DNA from: Micromonospora radicis
GTDB lineage: Bacteria > Actinomycetota > Actinomycetes > Mycobacteriales > Micromonosporaceae
Direction of reading: 5' to 3'
NCBI RefSeq assembly: GCF_003583405.1
Contig: NZ_QXEC01000022.1
Location: forward strand, 26,869 to 90,868
DNA: 64,000 bases
Both the position numbers and the translations under genes were made by a program. Positions 1-8,513 of the stretch are shown here, in pieces. Below the pieces are notes generated by a model that did no database searches, was not told the origin of the DNA, and worked only from the letters and a program-made list of their open reading frames with translations. Every line of letters begins with the position of its first letter. The first letter of the stretch is position 1.

Positions 1-90
1 CACCGCCCGCCATCGCCACCGCCGAGGAGGGCCGAAACGCGGGGCGCGGCGGGTGAGCCGCGCAGGGCGGGACGGGAGGACGGGCGCGGG

Positions 91-417
91 TCAGGTGGGG
101 ATGTTCATCTCGGCGGGTAGCCAGATCGGCTGCCAGTCCAGCACCTCGTGGAAGCGGCGGAGTTCGGCCAGTCCGGCGACCCCTCCGGACCAGGCCGCGT
201 ACGGCGGGTTCTGCTCGTCGAAGCCGCTCTGCACGAAGGTGAGCCGGGTCTTCCCGCCGGACTCGGCCAGCTCCCAGCTGGCCACCCCGGACGGCCAGGT
301 GGGCTTCCAGGTTGGCGATCGCCAACGACCAGTAGGTCTGGAGCACCCCCCGGATGCTGGTGCCGTTGACCACGTCGTTGAAGTCGAAGTACGTACAAGA
401 AGATTTTGTCAATGGCA
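91..417 (-). pseudogene. SRPBCC/AHSA1-type domain remnant
   Basis: A degenerate minus-strand coding remnant. The last 60 or so codons read like the C-terminus of SRPBCC/AHSA1 (START-like) proteins, with motifs such as TRLTFVQSGFDEQ and a final PIWL. The piece before it (roughly 300-400) reads as SRPBCC-like only in another frame (NDVVNGTSIRGVLQTYW). At least one frameshift, near 290-300, separates them. No start codon or N-terminal half is present, because the 5' side runs into the strong hairpin at 418-462. SRPBCC proteins bind small hydrophobic ligands. This copy should not make a working protein. Family assignment is from pattern recognition. Confidence 0.5.
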
Positions 418-462
418 ATCGTCGAAGGCCGCGCCGATCGGGCCGGCGCGGCCTTCGACGAT
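418..462 (-). terminator. Strong hairpin terminator downstream of the tms operon
   Basis: A perfect 19-bp inverted repeat (arms 418-436 and 444-462) with a 7-base loop. It lies 16 bases past the stop of the gene ending at 478. On the minus strand the stem is followed by a moderately AT-rich stretch with an AAAA run but no clean U tract, so it is a GC-rich actinobacterial-type terminator. It could also insulate the decayed gene at 91-417. Confidence 0.8.
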
Positions 463-477
463 CAGTGGATCAGCGGG

Positions 478-1821
478 TCAGGGCAGCCAGTCCGGGCGCA
501 ACGGATAGCCGCTGGCCGCATCCGGAGCGTTACGGGTCGCCAGCACCTGGTGCAGCTGGATGCCGTTGCGTTCGAAGGCCAGCCGCGACCCGGCCATGTA
601 GAGCCCCCACACCCGGGCCGTGCCGGTGCCCACCTCCGAGACGCAGAAGTCCCAGTGCTCCACCAGGTTGCGGCACCAGGCGGCGAGGGTCAGTGCGTAG
701 TGCTGGCGCAGGTTCTCCTCGTGGTGCACCTCCAGCCCGGCGTCGTGGATCTCGCTGATCACCCGGCCCGGACCGGCCAACTCGCCGTCCGGGAAGACGT
801 ACCGGTCGATGAACGCGCCGGAGCGGTGCGGCGCCCGGTTGTCCGCCCGGGTGATGCAGTGGTTCAGCAGCCGCCCCTGCGGGCGCAGCCGATCGCGGAG
901 GAAGCCGAAGTAGCCCGGATAGTTGCGGACCCCGATGTGCTCGGTCAGGCCGATCGAGGAGACCGCGTCGAACTGCTCCCACGGCGCGTCGCGGTAGTCC
1001 AGGTGCCGCACCTCGGCCAGCCCGGTCAGCCCCTCGCGCTCGATCGCCGCCTGCGCCCACTGCGCCTGCGCCCGGGACAGGGTCACCCCGAGCGCCTTCA
1101 CGCCGTACTCGCGGGCGGCGTGCCGGACCATGCCGCCCCAGCCACAGCCCACGTCCAGCAACCGCATCCCCTGCCGCAGCGCCAACTTGCCGGCGACCAG
1201 GTCGTACTTGGTCGCCTGGGCCTGCTCCAGCGAGTCGTCGGTACCGCGGAACACCGCGCAGGTGTACGTCATCGACGGGCCGAGCACCTTCTCGTAGAAG
1301 GCGTTCGACACGTCGTAGTGGTGCGAGATGGCGCTGCTGTCGCGGATCCGGGAGTGCCGCAGGCCGCCCATCATCCGCTTCCAGCGCGGCAACGCCTCCT
1401 GCGGTGGGGCCGGCGGCGGGAGCAGCCGCTCCCAGCCCAGCCCGCGCGCCAGCGCCAGCCCCTCGGCCAACGCCGGTGGGCGGACCCGCAGCTCGTCCTT
1501 GAGCACCCGCAGCGCCTCGTACGGGTCACCCGGGTGGACCCCCTCCAGGGCCAGGTCACCGCTGACGTACGCGCGCGCCATGCCCAGGTCACCCGGGGCG
1601 GTGAGCAGGTACGACAGCCCTCGTTCGGAACGGATCGCCAGGGTGATCCCGGCGTCGGTCGGGCCGATGGCGCTGCCGTCGTAGCCGGTGACCCGGATCG
1701 GTAGTGGGCCGTTGGTCACCGCCCGGACGACGTCCGCCACGGTGGGTCCACGCCGTCCGGATCCCGGAGGTGGCGTGGCGGGAGCGCCGGCCGCTCCCTG
1801 GTCTCGGTCGGTCAGGCTCAT
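478..1821 (-). CDS. tmsB: SAM-dependent fatty-acyl-phospholipid C-methyltransferase (CFA synthase family; 10-methylene-forming)
   Basis: A 447-residue cyclopropane-fatty-acid-synthase family enzyme. Residues 1-150 are the variable N-terminal lipid-binding part. The SAM-binding glycine motif LLDVGCGWGGM is at about 221-231. The family acidic motif LTEHIG follows, then an aromatic C-terminal region. The start overlaps the stop of the upstream flavoprotein gene by 4 bases (ATGA), so the two are translationally coupled. That pairing is the hallmark of the mycobacterial/actinobacterial tms (bfa) system. There, TmsB methylates oleoyl-phospholipid with SAM to a 10-methylene intermediate, and the partner flavoprotein reduces it. 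A plain cyclopropane synthase is the alternative, but the neighbour argues against it. Confidence 0.82.
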   Translation of the reverse strand: MSLTDRDQGAAGAPATPPPGSGRRGPTVADVVRAVTNGPLPIRVTGYDGSAIGPTDAGITLAIRSERGLSYLLTAPGDLGMARAYVSGDLALEGVHPGDPYEALRVLKDELRVRPPALAEGLALARGLGWERLLPPPAPPQEALPRWKRMMGGLRHSRIRDSSAISHHYDVSNAFYEKVLGPSMTYTCAVFRGTDDSLEQAQATKYDLVAGKLALRQGMRLLDVGCGWGGMVRHAAREYGVKALGVTLSRAQAQWAQAAIEREGLTGLAEVRHLDYRDAPWEQFDAVSSIGLTEHIGVRNYPGYFGFLRDRLRPQGRLLNHCITRADNRAPHRSGAFIDRYVFPDGELAGPGRVISEIHDAGLEVHHEENLRQHYALTLAAWCRNLVEHWDFCVSEVGTGTARVWGLYMAGSRLAFERNGIQLHQVLATRNAPDAASGYPLRPDWLP

Positions 1822-3200
1822 GCGCGTGCTACCGCCTTCTCGTACAGTCCGGTGAGCCGATGTTCCGGGTCGTACCGGTCCCGTACGGCACGCCACGTGT
1901 CGCCGCCGTAGAGCCGGTCGAACGAATCCCGGTCGTAGTACGCGTCGGAGTAGAGCGACTTGTGCCCACCCGCCTCCGACACCGCGCGCTCGATCTCCCG
2001 GTTGACGTCGCCGTCGGCGGCGCCCTCGGCGATCGGCACGCTCCCCCAGAACCCGATGTTGACGTAGTCCTGCCCCGGCCGTAGTGGGTACAGCGGCCAG
2101 GACCGGGCCGATCCGCTGCCCGCCGGCTCGCGCAGCCGCAACGGGCACAACCACACCGGCGTCATCCCCACCCGCCGGGCGAACCAGCGCAGGAAGTCCG
2201 CCGTCCGCTCCAGCGGGATCTCCACGTCCTGCACGACCCGCTCCCGGGCCGGCTGGCCGCGCCAGCGGTCGATCCGGGCGGCCACCTGGTGTCGGTGCTC
2301 CAGCCGCACGATGCGGTGGTAGACGTCGCTGCGCCGCCACCGCGCCGGCCACAACCGCCGCACCACCGGATGCTGTACCCCGAACGCCGCCGAGCACCAG
2401 AACCAGTCGGTGTCCCAGCGCCACAGGTAGTCGTACGCGGTCAGCGCGTCGTGCCGGCGGCGGCGCAACGAGCGGTAGTAGATGCCCTGCCCGGTGTAGT
2501 CGGAGGCCGCCGGCACGTCGTCGGTGAAGCTGCCGAGCACCAGGTACGCCTCGCCGGGGCTGAACATCACCCCGTCCATCACGTCGACCGGCTCGCCGTC
2601 CCAGCTACGGCTGACGGTGATCCGGCCGATCGCGGCGGTCAGCTCGGTCAGGTCGGTGAACCGCACGTTGCGCAGTGCCACGTACCGGCGGACCGGTTGC
2701 AGCTCGATGCGCAGCCGGGTGGCGTAGCCGAGACTGCCCAGCGAGTTGGGGAACCCGGCGAACAGGTCGGCGTGCTCACCCTCGGGGCGGGCGGTGACCA
2801 CCTCACCGGCGCCGGTGAGCACGTCCAGCTCGGTCACCGACTCGTGCGGCAGACCGTTGCGGAACGAGGTCGACTCGATGCCGAGACCGGTCACCGCCCC
2901 GCCGAGCGTGATGGTGCGCAGCTGCGGCACCACCAGCGGCATCAGGCCGTGGGCGAGGGTCGCGTCGACCAGCCGCTCGTACGTGCACATGCCCTGCACC
3001 TCGGCGGTGCGGGTGGTCGGGTCCACGCCCAGCACCCCGCCGAGACCGCTGACGTCGAGGCCGACGCTGCGGGGGGCGTTGCGCGGGCGGAACAGGTTGG
3101 AGGTGCGCTTGGCCAGCCGGATCGGCTGATCGGGTGGCACCGCGGCATAGGACCGTCGCAGCTGGGCCACCGCCAGGTCATGATCACGCAGAGCGCGCAT
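1818..3200 (-). CDS. tmsA: FAD-linked 10-methylene-acyl-phospholipid reductase
   Basis: A 460-residue PCMH-type FAD-binding oxidoreductase. The N-terminal FAD fold contains LGGAVTGLGIESTSFRNG, the flavin/pyrophosphate region shared with DHCR24-like sterol reductases and with the mycobacterial Rv0449c-type protein. It is the first gene of a two-gene operon with the CFA-type methyltransferase. In characterised tmsAB systems this protein uses NADPH to reduce the 10-methylene group to 10-methyl (tuberculostearic acid and homologues). I saw no tmsC nearby. A TAAAGT -10-like element sits about 6 bases before the ATG with no Shine-Dalgarno, suggesting a leaderless mRNA (inference). 10-Methyl branched acids are common membrane markers of Micromonosporaceae. 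Confidence 0.8.
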   Translation of the reverse strand: MRALRDHDLAVAQLRRSYAAVPPDQPIRLAKRTSNLFRPRNAPRSVGLDVSGLGGVLGVDPTTRTAEVQGMCTYERLVDATLAHGLMPLVVPQLRTITLGGAVTGLGIESTSFRNGLPHESVTELDVLTGAGEVVTARPEGEHADLFAGFPNSLGSLGYATRLRIELQPVRRYVALRNVRFTDLTELTAAIGRITVSRSWDGEPVDVMDGVMFSPGEAYLVLGSFTDDVPAASDYTGQGIYYRSLRRRRHDALTAYDYLWRWDTDWFWCSAAFGVQHPVVRRLWPARWRRSDVYHRIVRLEHRHQVAARIDRWRGQPARERVVQDVEIPLERTADFLRWFARRVGMTPVWLCPLRLREPAGSGSARSWPLYPLRPGQDYVNIGFWGSVPIAEGAADGDVNREIERAVSEAGGHKSLYSDAYYDRDSFDRLYGGDTWRAVRDRYDPEHRLTGLYEKAVARA

Positions 3201-3301
3201 GGGCTCACTTTACGCGCCCGGGGTGACACGAGTGGGATGTCCACGGGAGACGTTTCGCACCCGGAATGGCGTGCCGGCCCGCCGTCGGTCAGGATGCCCG
3301 C

Positions 3302-3985
3302 ATGCCGGAAACCGATGGATCGGGCACCGTCTACGGCACCCGCCGCCGCACCGGGCTGCCCCGTGACCCGGTACTGCTGGTGGCGCTGGCGGTCGGGCTG
3401 GCCGGCGTACTGGTCGGGGTGGGGTTCGCCACCGGCCTGCTCGGCGGCGGCGACCCGGCGCCGGCACCGACGGCGGCCGGGGCCAGCTCGACAGCGGCGG
3501 CGCCGACCCCGATCGAGGACGAGCCGGCACCCACCACGGCGGCGCCCGAGCCCAGCCCCAGCGCCGAACCGCCCGCCGGCCCCCGGGTCTTCCAGGGCGC
3601 GGGTTCCGGCCGCTGCCTCGGCCTCGACGGCGACGGCGAGCGGGCCCTGGCGGTACTGGCCGACTGTGCCGACGGGCCGGCGCAGCAGTGGGTGATCGCC
3701 CAGTTCGGCGCGGACACCGTCACGCTGACCAACGCCGCGCACAACCTGTGCCTGGACGTCGAGGGCGGCAGCGGCGACGACGGGGCCCGGACGTTGCAGT
3801 ACGGCTGCCACGGCGAGGCCAACCAACAGTGGCGGCTGCAGCCGGTCGGCGACGGCACCACCCTGCTCGTCGCCGGGCACAGCGGCAAGTGCGCGCAGGC
3901 CCGCGACGGTGGCGCCGACCCCGGCACCGAGATCGTCCAGGCGCCCTGCGACGGCAACCCGGCTCAGCGCTGGACCCTGCGGTAG
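3302..3985 (+). CDS. Membrane-anchored ricin-type beta-trefoil lectin protein
   Basis: 227 residues. A short basic N-terminus is followed by one membrane segment (about 20-45, rich in Val, Leu and Gly), an Ala/Pro/Thr linker, then one ricin B beta-trefoil domain to the end. Three QxW-type repeats (PAQQW, NQQW, AQRW) mark the three lobes of the trefoil and suggest carbohydrate binding outside the cell. The ATG at 3302 is preferred to an upstream start at 3266, because it removes a non-conserved basic tail. It is divergent from tmsA. The ligand is unknown. A second, unrelated-looking membrane ricin protein occurs at 58005-59144. Confidence 0.75.
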   Translation: MPETDGSGTVYGTRRRTGLPRDPVLLVALAVGLAGVLVGVGFATGLLGGGDPAPAPTAAGASSTAAAPTPIEDEPAPTTAAPEPSPSAEPPAGPRVFQGAGSGRCLGLDGDGERALAVLADCADGPAQQWVIAQFGADTVTLTNAAHNLCLDVEGGSGDDGARTLQYGCHGEANQQWRLQPVGDGTTLLVAGHSGKCAQARDGGADPGTEIVQAPCDGNPAQRWTLR

Positions 3986-4029
3986 TACCGGGACAGCGCG
4001 ACCGGCCGGTCCGCCGCTACGGTCTACCG

Positions 4030-4170
4030 ATGGATGCGCTCTTCGGCGGATTGATCATGCTGTTCATGTACGGGCTGGCAGTGCTGGTCCTCTACGCCGT
4101 CGTCCGGCGGGCGGTGCACCACGGCATCCGCGACGCCGACCGGGAGCGGCGCGAGGATCAGTCGCGGTAG
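4030..4170 (+). CDS. Small single-pass membrane protein
   Basis: A 46-residue ORF beginning MDALFGGLIML. One hydrophobic helix (about residues 5-25) is followed by a charged tail rich in Arg, Asp and Glu. It lies 44 bases after the lectin gene in the same direction. Its last 13 bases overlap the end of the convergent MFS gene. The hydrophobic-then-charged pattern looks like a real small membrane protein, but no family is recognised. Confidence 0.45.
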   Translation: MDALFGGLIMLFMYGLAVLVLYAVVRRAVHHGIRDADRERREDQSR

Positions 4171-5453
4171 CTCCACGCCTTCGGGGCGGCGGCGACCGGC
4201 TCGGCGACGGCGGCACCGCGTCGACGCAACAGCAGCAACGACAGCACTGCCGCGCCCACCGACAGCATCCCGGCCACGTACCAGGCCAGGTGGTAGGTGC
4301 CGAGCTGGTCTCGGACGAGACCGGCCCCGGTCGCCGCGACCGCCGCGCCGAACTGGTGGGCGGCAAACACCCAGCCGAAGACCACCGCGCCGGAGGTGCC
4401 GAAGTACTCCCGGCACAGCGCCACGGTCGGCGGCACGGTGGCCACCCAGTCCAGTCCGTAGAAGATGACGAAGACCAGCATGCTCGGCTCGGTGGTGGCC
4501 GCGAACAGGCCGGGCAGGAGCAGCAGCGACCCGCCACGCAGCGCGTAGTACGCGCCGAGCAGCAGCCGGGGGTCGTACCGGTCGGTCAGCCAACCGGAGG
4601 CGATCGTGCCGACGATGTCGAAGAGGCCGACCAGGGCGAGCAGGCTGGCGGCGGTGGTCTGCGGCATGCCGTGGTCGTGCGCGGCCGGGATGAAGTGCGT
4701 ACCGACCAGCCCGTTGGTGGTCGCCCCGCAGATCGCGAAGCCCGCCGCCAGCAGCCAGAACGGCCGGGTCCGGGCCGCCTGCGCCAGCGCCCGTAGCGCC
4801 CGGGTGGCGGCGCCCCCGGCCGGGCGCGACGGCTCGACGATCTCGCTCGCCCCGTACGGGGGCAGCCCGAGATCCGCCGGGTGCTCGCGCAGCAGCCGCA
4901 GCACCAGCGGTACGACCAGCAGCGCCGACCCCGCGACGACCAGTGCCGCCGCCCGCCAGCCGTACCGGCCGACCAGCGTGGCCAGCAGCGGCAGGAAGAC
5001 CAGTTGACCGGCGGCCGAACCGGCGGTGAGTACACCGGTGACCAGGCCCCGGCGGTGCACGAACCAGCGGCCGGTCACCGTGGCCACGAAGGCCAGGGCC
5101 ATCGAGCCGGTGCCGAGCCCGACCAGCACCCCCCAGCACAGGATGAGCTGCCAGCTCGCGGTCATGAAGACGGTCAAGCCGCTGCCGGCGGCGACCAGCG
5201 CCAGCGCGGCGGCCACCACCCGGCGGATGCCGAAGCGGTCCATCAGCGCCGCCGCGAACGGCGCGGTCAGCCCGTACAGCAGCAGGTTCACCGAGACGGC
5301 CGCGGATATGGTGGCCAGCGGCCAGCGGAACTCGGCGTGCAGCGGGTACAGCAGCACCGACGGGGTGGCCCGGAAACCAGCGGCGCCGACCAGCGCGACG
5401 AACGCGACGGCGGCGACGATCCAGGCCGGATGCAGGCGGAAGGGTCGACTCAC
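4158..5453 (-). CDS. MFS transporter
   Basis: A 431-residue polytopic membrane protein with about 12 hydrophobic segments and a central cytoplasmic loop (around 195-225) rich in Arg, Pro and Ala. The loop after TM2 carries the MFS signature (MDRFGIRRV), and the second half repeats it (LTDRYDPRLLL). Layout and length fit the monocarboxylate/OFA-like branch of the major facilitator superfamily. The substrate cannot be told from sequence. It is divergently transcribed from a GlxA-type regulator, with a palindrome in between, so control by that regulator is likely. Confidence 0.85.
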   Translation of the reverse strand: MSRPFRLHPAWIVAAVAFVALVGAAGFRATPSVLLYPLHAEFRWPLATISAAVSVNLLLYGLTAPFAAALMDRFGIRRVVAAALALVAAGSGLTVFMTASWQLILCWGVLVGLGTGSMALAFVATVTGRWFVHRRGLVTGVLTAGSAAGQLVFLPLLATLVGRYGWRAAALVVAGSALLVVPLVLRLLREHPADLGLPPYGASEIVEPSRPAGGAATRALRALAQAARTRPFWLLAAGFAICGATTNGLVGTHFIPAAHDHGMPQTTAASLLALVGLFDIVGTIASGWLTDRYDPRLLLGAYYALRGGSLLLLPGLFAATTEPSMLVFVIFYGLDWVATVPPTVALCREYFGTSGAVVFGWVFAAHQFGAAVAATGAGLVRDQLGTYHLAWYVAGMLSVGAAVLSLLLLRRRGAAVAEPVAAAPKAWSYRD

Positions 5454-5469
5454 CAGAAGAGTCTGCGGA

Positions 5470-5487
5470 GTCCGGGCAGACCCGGAC
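5470..5487. promoter_or_regulatory. Palindrome in the MFS/GlxA divergent promoter region
   Basis: A perfect inverted repeat with 7-bp arms (GTCCGGG / CCCGGAC) and a 4-base spacer, midway between the two divergent starts. A second small hairpin (TGGCC-GGAA-GGCCA) is at 5491-5504. Either could be an operator for the adjacent regulator. The role is inferred from position only. Confidence 0.4.
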
Positions 5488-5524
5488 GAGTGGCCGGAAG
5501 GCCATGGTGCGCAATAATCGGGCC

Positions 5525-6499
5525 ATGACTCCGCACCGCATCGCCGTGCTCGCCACGGACCATGTCGTCGGCCTCGACCTCGGCACCCCGTCCCAGGTCT
5601 TCGGTGCCGCGCGGGACGCCGACGCCCAGCGGCTCTACACCGTCGACACGTGCAGCGCGGGCGGGCGGGCGGTACGCAGCACCGCCGGCTTCCAGGTGCT
5701 GCCCGACCACGGGTTGGAGCTGGTCGAACGGGCCGACACGGTGATCGTGCCCGGCGTGCAGGGAGACGCCACCGAGCGCCATGGGGTGGTCGAACCGGAG
5801 GTGACCGAGGCGCTACGCGTCGCCTACGACCGGGGTGCGCGGATCATGTCGATCTGCACCGGGGCGTTCGTACTGGCCGCCGCCGGGCTGCTCGACGGCC
5901 GTCGGGCCACCACCCACTGGGCGCACGCCGACCGGTTCCGTCGGCTGCATCCCCGCGTCGACCTCGATGCGACGGTGCTCTTCGTCGCCGACGACCGGGT
6001 ACTCACCTCCGCCGGGGTGGCCGCCGGAATCGACCTGTGCCTGCACGTGGTCCGCACCGACCACGGCAGCGAGGTCGCCAACCGGACGGCCCGCAGCTGC
6101 GTGATGCCGCCCTGGCGCGACGGCGGCCAGGCGCAGTACATCGAACGCCCGGTGCCGCCGGCCCCGGACAGCAGCACCGCCGGCGCACGGGAGTGGGCCC
6201 GTGGCCGGCTGCACGAACCGGTCACCCTGCGCGACCTGGCCGAGCGGTCCCGGATGAGCGTCCGTACGTTCACCCGGCGGTTCCGGGCCGAGACCGGACT
6301 CAGCCCGACCCAGTGGCTGCTGAACGAACGCACCGACCACGCCCGGCTGCTGCTGGAGAGCACCGAGCTGAGCGTCGACCAGATCGCCCGCCGCAGCGGC
6401 TTCGGCACCACCGCCGCCCTACGCCAGCAACTGCACCTGCGCATCGGCGTCGCGCCGTCCGCCTACCGCCGCACCTTCAAGGGAACGGCACCCCGTTGA
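5525..6499 (+). CDS. GlxA-family transcriptional regulator (DJ-1/PfpI domain plus AraC HTH)
   Basis: 324 residues. The N-terminal DJ-1/PfpI-like domain (about 1-185) has the nucleophile-elbow cysteine C111 in SICTGAF. The C-terminal AraC/XylS double helix-turn-helix (about 215-320) includes SVRTFTRRFRAETG. These regulators sense a small molecule and usually control an adjacent transporter or catabolic gene, here the divergent MFS gene. I chose ATG 5525 because it begins the conserved beta strand HRIAVLA. It has an AATAAT -10-like element 6 bases upstream and no Shine-Dalgarno, compatible with leaderless translation. ATG 5504 is the alternative. Confidence 0.85.
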   Translation: MTPHRIAVLATDHVVGLDLGTPSQVFGAARDADAQRLYTVDTCSAGGRAVRSTAGFQVLPDHGLELVERADTVIVPGVQGDATERHGVVEPEVTEALRVAYDRGARIMSICTGAFVLAAAGLLDGRRATTHWAHADRFRRLHPRVDLDATVLFVADDRVLTSAGVAAGIDLCLHVVRTDHGSEVANRTARSCVMPPWRDGGQAQYIERPVPPAPDSSTAGAREWARGRLHEPVTLRDLAERSRMSVRTFTRRFRAETGLSPTQWLLNERTDHARLLLESTELSVDQIARRSGFGTTAALRQQLHLRIGVAPSAYRRTFKGTAPR

Positions 6500-6558
6500 C
6501 GACCTGTCCCGCTGGTCGACCGTCTCGGCCGACCGATGACGGCGCCGGACGACGGGCC

Positions 6559-8511
6559 TCAGCGCCGACCGCGACGGGCCCGCAGGTAGTCGCTGACCAC
6601 GTACTCGCCGAGATCCTCGGTGTCCGGGGTGAAGACCCGACCGCCGCTGCGCCGGGCCACCGCCTCCACGAACCGGCGCAACCCGGGCTCGTCACCGAGC
6701 ATGAACAGGTTCGGCGTCGCCCCGTACCGGCCGAGCCGATCCACCTCGCGGATCGTCGCCTCGATCGTCTCCGGCAGTGACGGCCAGCTGAACACCGCCT
6801 CTCCGTCCGCCGGGTCGAGGTGGGCGGTGGGTTCCCCGTCGGTCACCACCAGCACCACCGGCTCGGCGTCCGGATGCCGGCGCAGATGCCGCCCGGCCAG
6901 CCGCAACGCGTGCTCCAGGTTGGTGCCCTGGGCCAGGTCCGGCTCCACCGCGGCCAACTCCTGCTGGGTCAGCGTCGCCGCCGTCCGGCCGAATCCGATG
7001 ATCTGCAACGCGTCCTGCGGGAACCGGGTCGCCATCAGGTGCGCCAGGGCCAGCGCGGTCTGCTTCATCGGCCCCCACCGGCCCTGCGAGATCATCGAGT
7101 ACGACAGGTCCACGCAGAGGGCCACCGCCGCTGATGCCCGACGCTCCGTCTCGACCACCTCGAAGTCCGCCACGGCGAGCTGCACCGGCACCGTCGGCCC
7201 GGCCCGACGAATCGCCCGGGTCAGCGTACGCACCACGTCGATGGGCTGTTCGTCGCCGTACTCCCAGGGCCGAGACGCGCCGCTGACCTCGCCGGCCGCT
7301 CCGGCCGTACGCAGGTCGTGCTGCCCGCGCGGGCCGGCGGTCAGCTCGGCGAAGACCCGGCGCAGCGCGGTCCCTCCGAGCCGGCGCAACGCCTTCGGGC
7401 TCAGCGTCAGCCCCGCGGCGTCGCGCGTCACCCAGCCCTGCCGGCGCAGTTCCCGTTCCAGCTCCCGCAGCCGGCGTACGTCGTCCGCGGCGTCGCGGCC
7501 CAGCGTCCGGGCGACCGCCTCGACATCGATGTCGTCCAGGGTGGCGCCGGGATGTGCCTGGCCCAACTGGTCGAGCAGGTCGTCCAGCTCGGCCACCTCG
7601 TCGAGCGCGCCGGTCGCGTCCCCGTAGCCCAGCGGCCGACCGCCCTGCATCCGCTCACCCCGACCCCAACGCAGCTCGGGACGCAGCGTCCGGAGGTTCT
7701 GTTCCAGGGCGCTCAGCTCACCGGCGAGCCGGTCGCCGAGCGACTGGCTCATCAGTTCGGCCAGTTCCGTACGCTGCCGCTCCGACAGCGAGTTCATCAG
7801 CCGCTGCCCGGCGGCGGCCCGCCGGGCCAGCAGGTCGATCAGCTCGTCGACGTCGGCCGGCCGGTCCGGGAAGAACTCGCCGTGCCGGCGCATGAACTCG
7901 GCGAACGCGTCGGTGGTGTCCTCGGCGCGGGCGTGCCGGGCGAGCAGGGCGTTGAGGTCCCGCATCAGCTCGGCGAGCCGCTCCTGCACCGCCGGGTCGG
8001 CGGCCAGTTGGGCGGAGGAGCGCAGCCCGGCGAAGCGTTGACCGAGCACCTCCTCGCGGAGACCGTCGAGGATCCGCTGGTAGTTCTGCCGGGCCTCGTC
8101 GCTGGCCCACTGGTAGCCGGACAGCTCCCGGACCGCCTGCGCGGTGGCGCGGGGCAGGTTGTCCAGCGTGGTCTCGGCGAACCGGGCCGCCCCGTCCTGG
8201 CGGCCGGCCAACTCGTCCCGCTCGGCGGCGAGGGCCTGGTCCAGCAGGGCCCGGGCCCGGGTCACCGCGCCGTCGGCGTCGCCGCGGCGCAGCGCCTCCC
8301 GCCGCAGCCGGCGGGCCCGGGCGGTCAGCTCGTCCAGCCCGCCGCGCCCCTGCGGCCCCCGGCGCAGCAGATCCCGCAGCGCCTGGCGCAGGCTGCCACC
8401 GGCCAGCACCTCCTGACCGACCTGGTCCACCGCGGCCTGCACGTCGTACGGCGGGGCCAGCGGGTCGGGGCCGCCGCGCCACTGGCCGTACCGGAACCGG
8501 TTGCCGGCCAT
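6559..8511 (-). CDS. VWA-domain protein partner of a MoxR ATPase
   Basis: 650 residues. The first 400 or so are mostly helical and highly charged, without a named domain. A von Willebrand A domain occupies about 455-640. Its metal-ion-dependent adhesion site is intact: D468-x-S470-x-S472, T530 in the QGTN motif and D558 in TDGEP. It starts 2 bases after the end of the AAA+ gene at 8514-10073. MoxR-VWA pairs act as ATP-driven chaperones that mature metalloenzymes or membrane complexes, the VWA protein bridging ATPase and client. No client gene is adjacent, so the target is unknown. Confidence 0.85.
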   Translation of the reverse strand: MAGNRFRYGQWRGGPDPLAPPYDVQAAVDQVGQEVLAGGSLRQALRDLLRRGPQGRGGLDELTARARRLRREALRRGDADGAVTRARALLDQALAAERDELAGRQDGAARFAETTLDNLPRATAQAVRELSGYQWASDEARQNYQRILDGLREEVLGQRFAGLRSSAQLAADPAVQERLAELMRDLNALLARHARAEDTTDAFAEFMRRHGEFFPDRPADVDELIDLLARRAAAGQRLMNSLSERQRTELAELMSQSLGDRLAGELSALEQNLRTLRPELRWGRGERMQGGRPLGYGDATGALDEVAELDDLLDQLGQAHPGATLDDIDVEAVARTLGRDAADDVRRLRELERELRRQGWVTRDAAGLTLSPKALRRLGGTALRRVFAELTAGPRGQHDLRTAGAAGEVSGASRPWEYGDEQPIDVVRTLTRAIRRAGPTVPVQLAVADFEVVETERRASAAVALCVDLSYSMISQGRWGPMKQTALALAHLMATRFPQDALQIIGFGRTAATLTQQELAAVEPDLAQGTNLEHALRLAGRHLRRHPDAEPVVLVVTDGEPTAHLDPADGEAVFSWPSLPETIEATIREVDRLGRYGATPNLFMLGDEPGLRRFVEAVARRSGGRVFTPDTEDLGEYVVSDYLRARRGRR

Positions 8512-8513
8512 GC

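Noticed and set aside
478..2424. Extended 648-codon version of the methyltransferase
   Set aside because: The extra N-terminus overlaps the flavoprotein gene in another frame and is low complexity. The ATGA overlap start at 1821 matches the operon.
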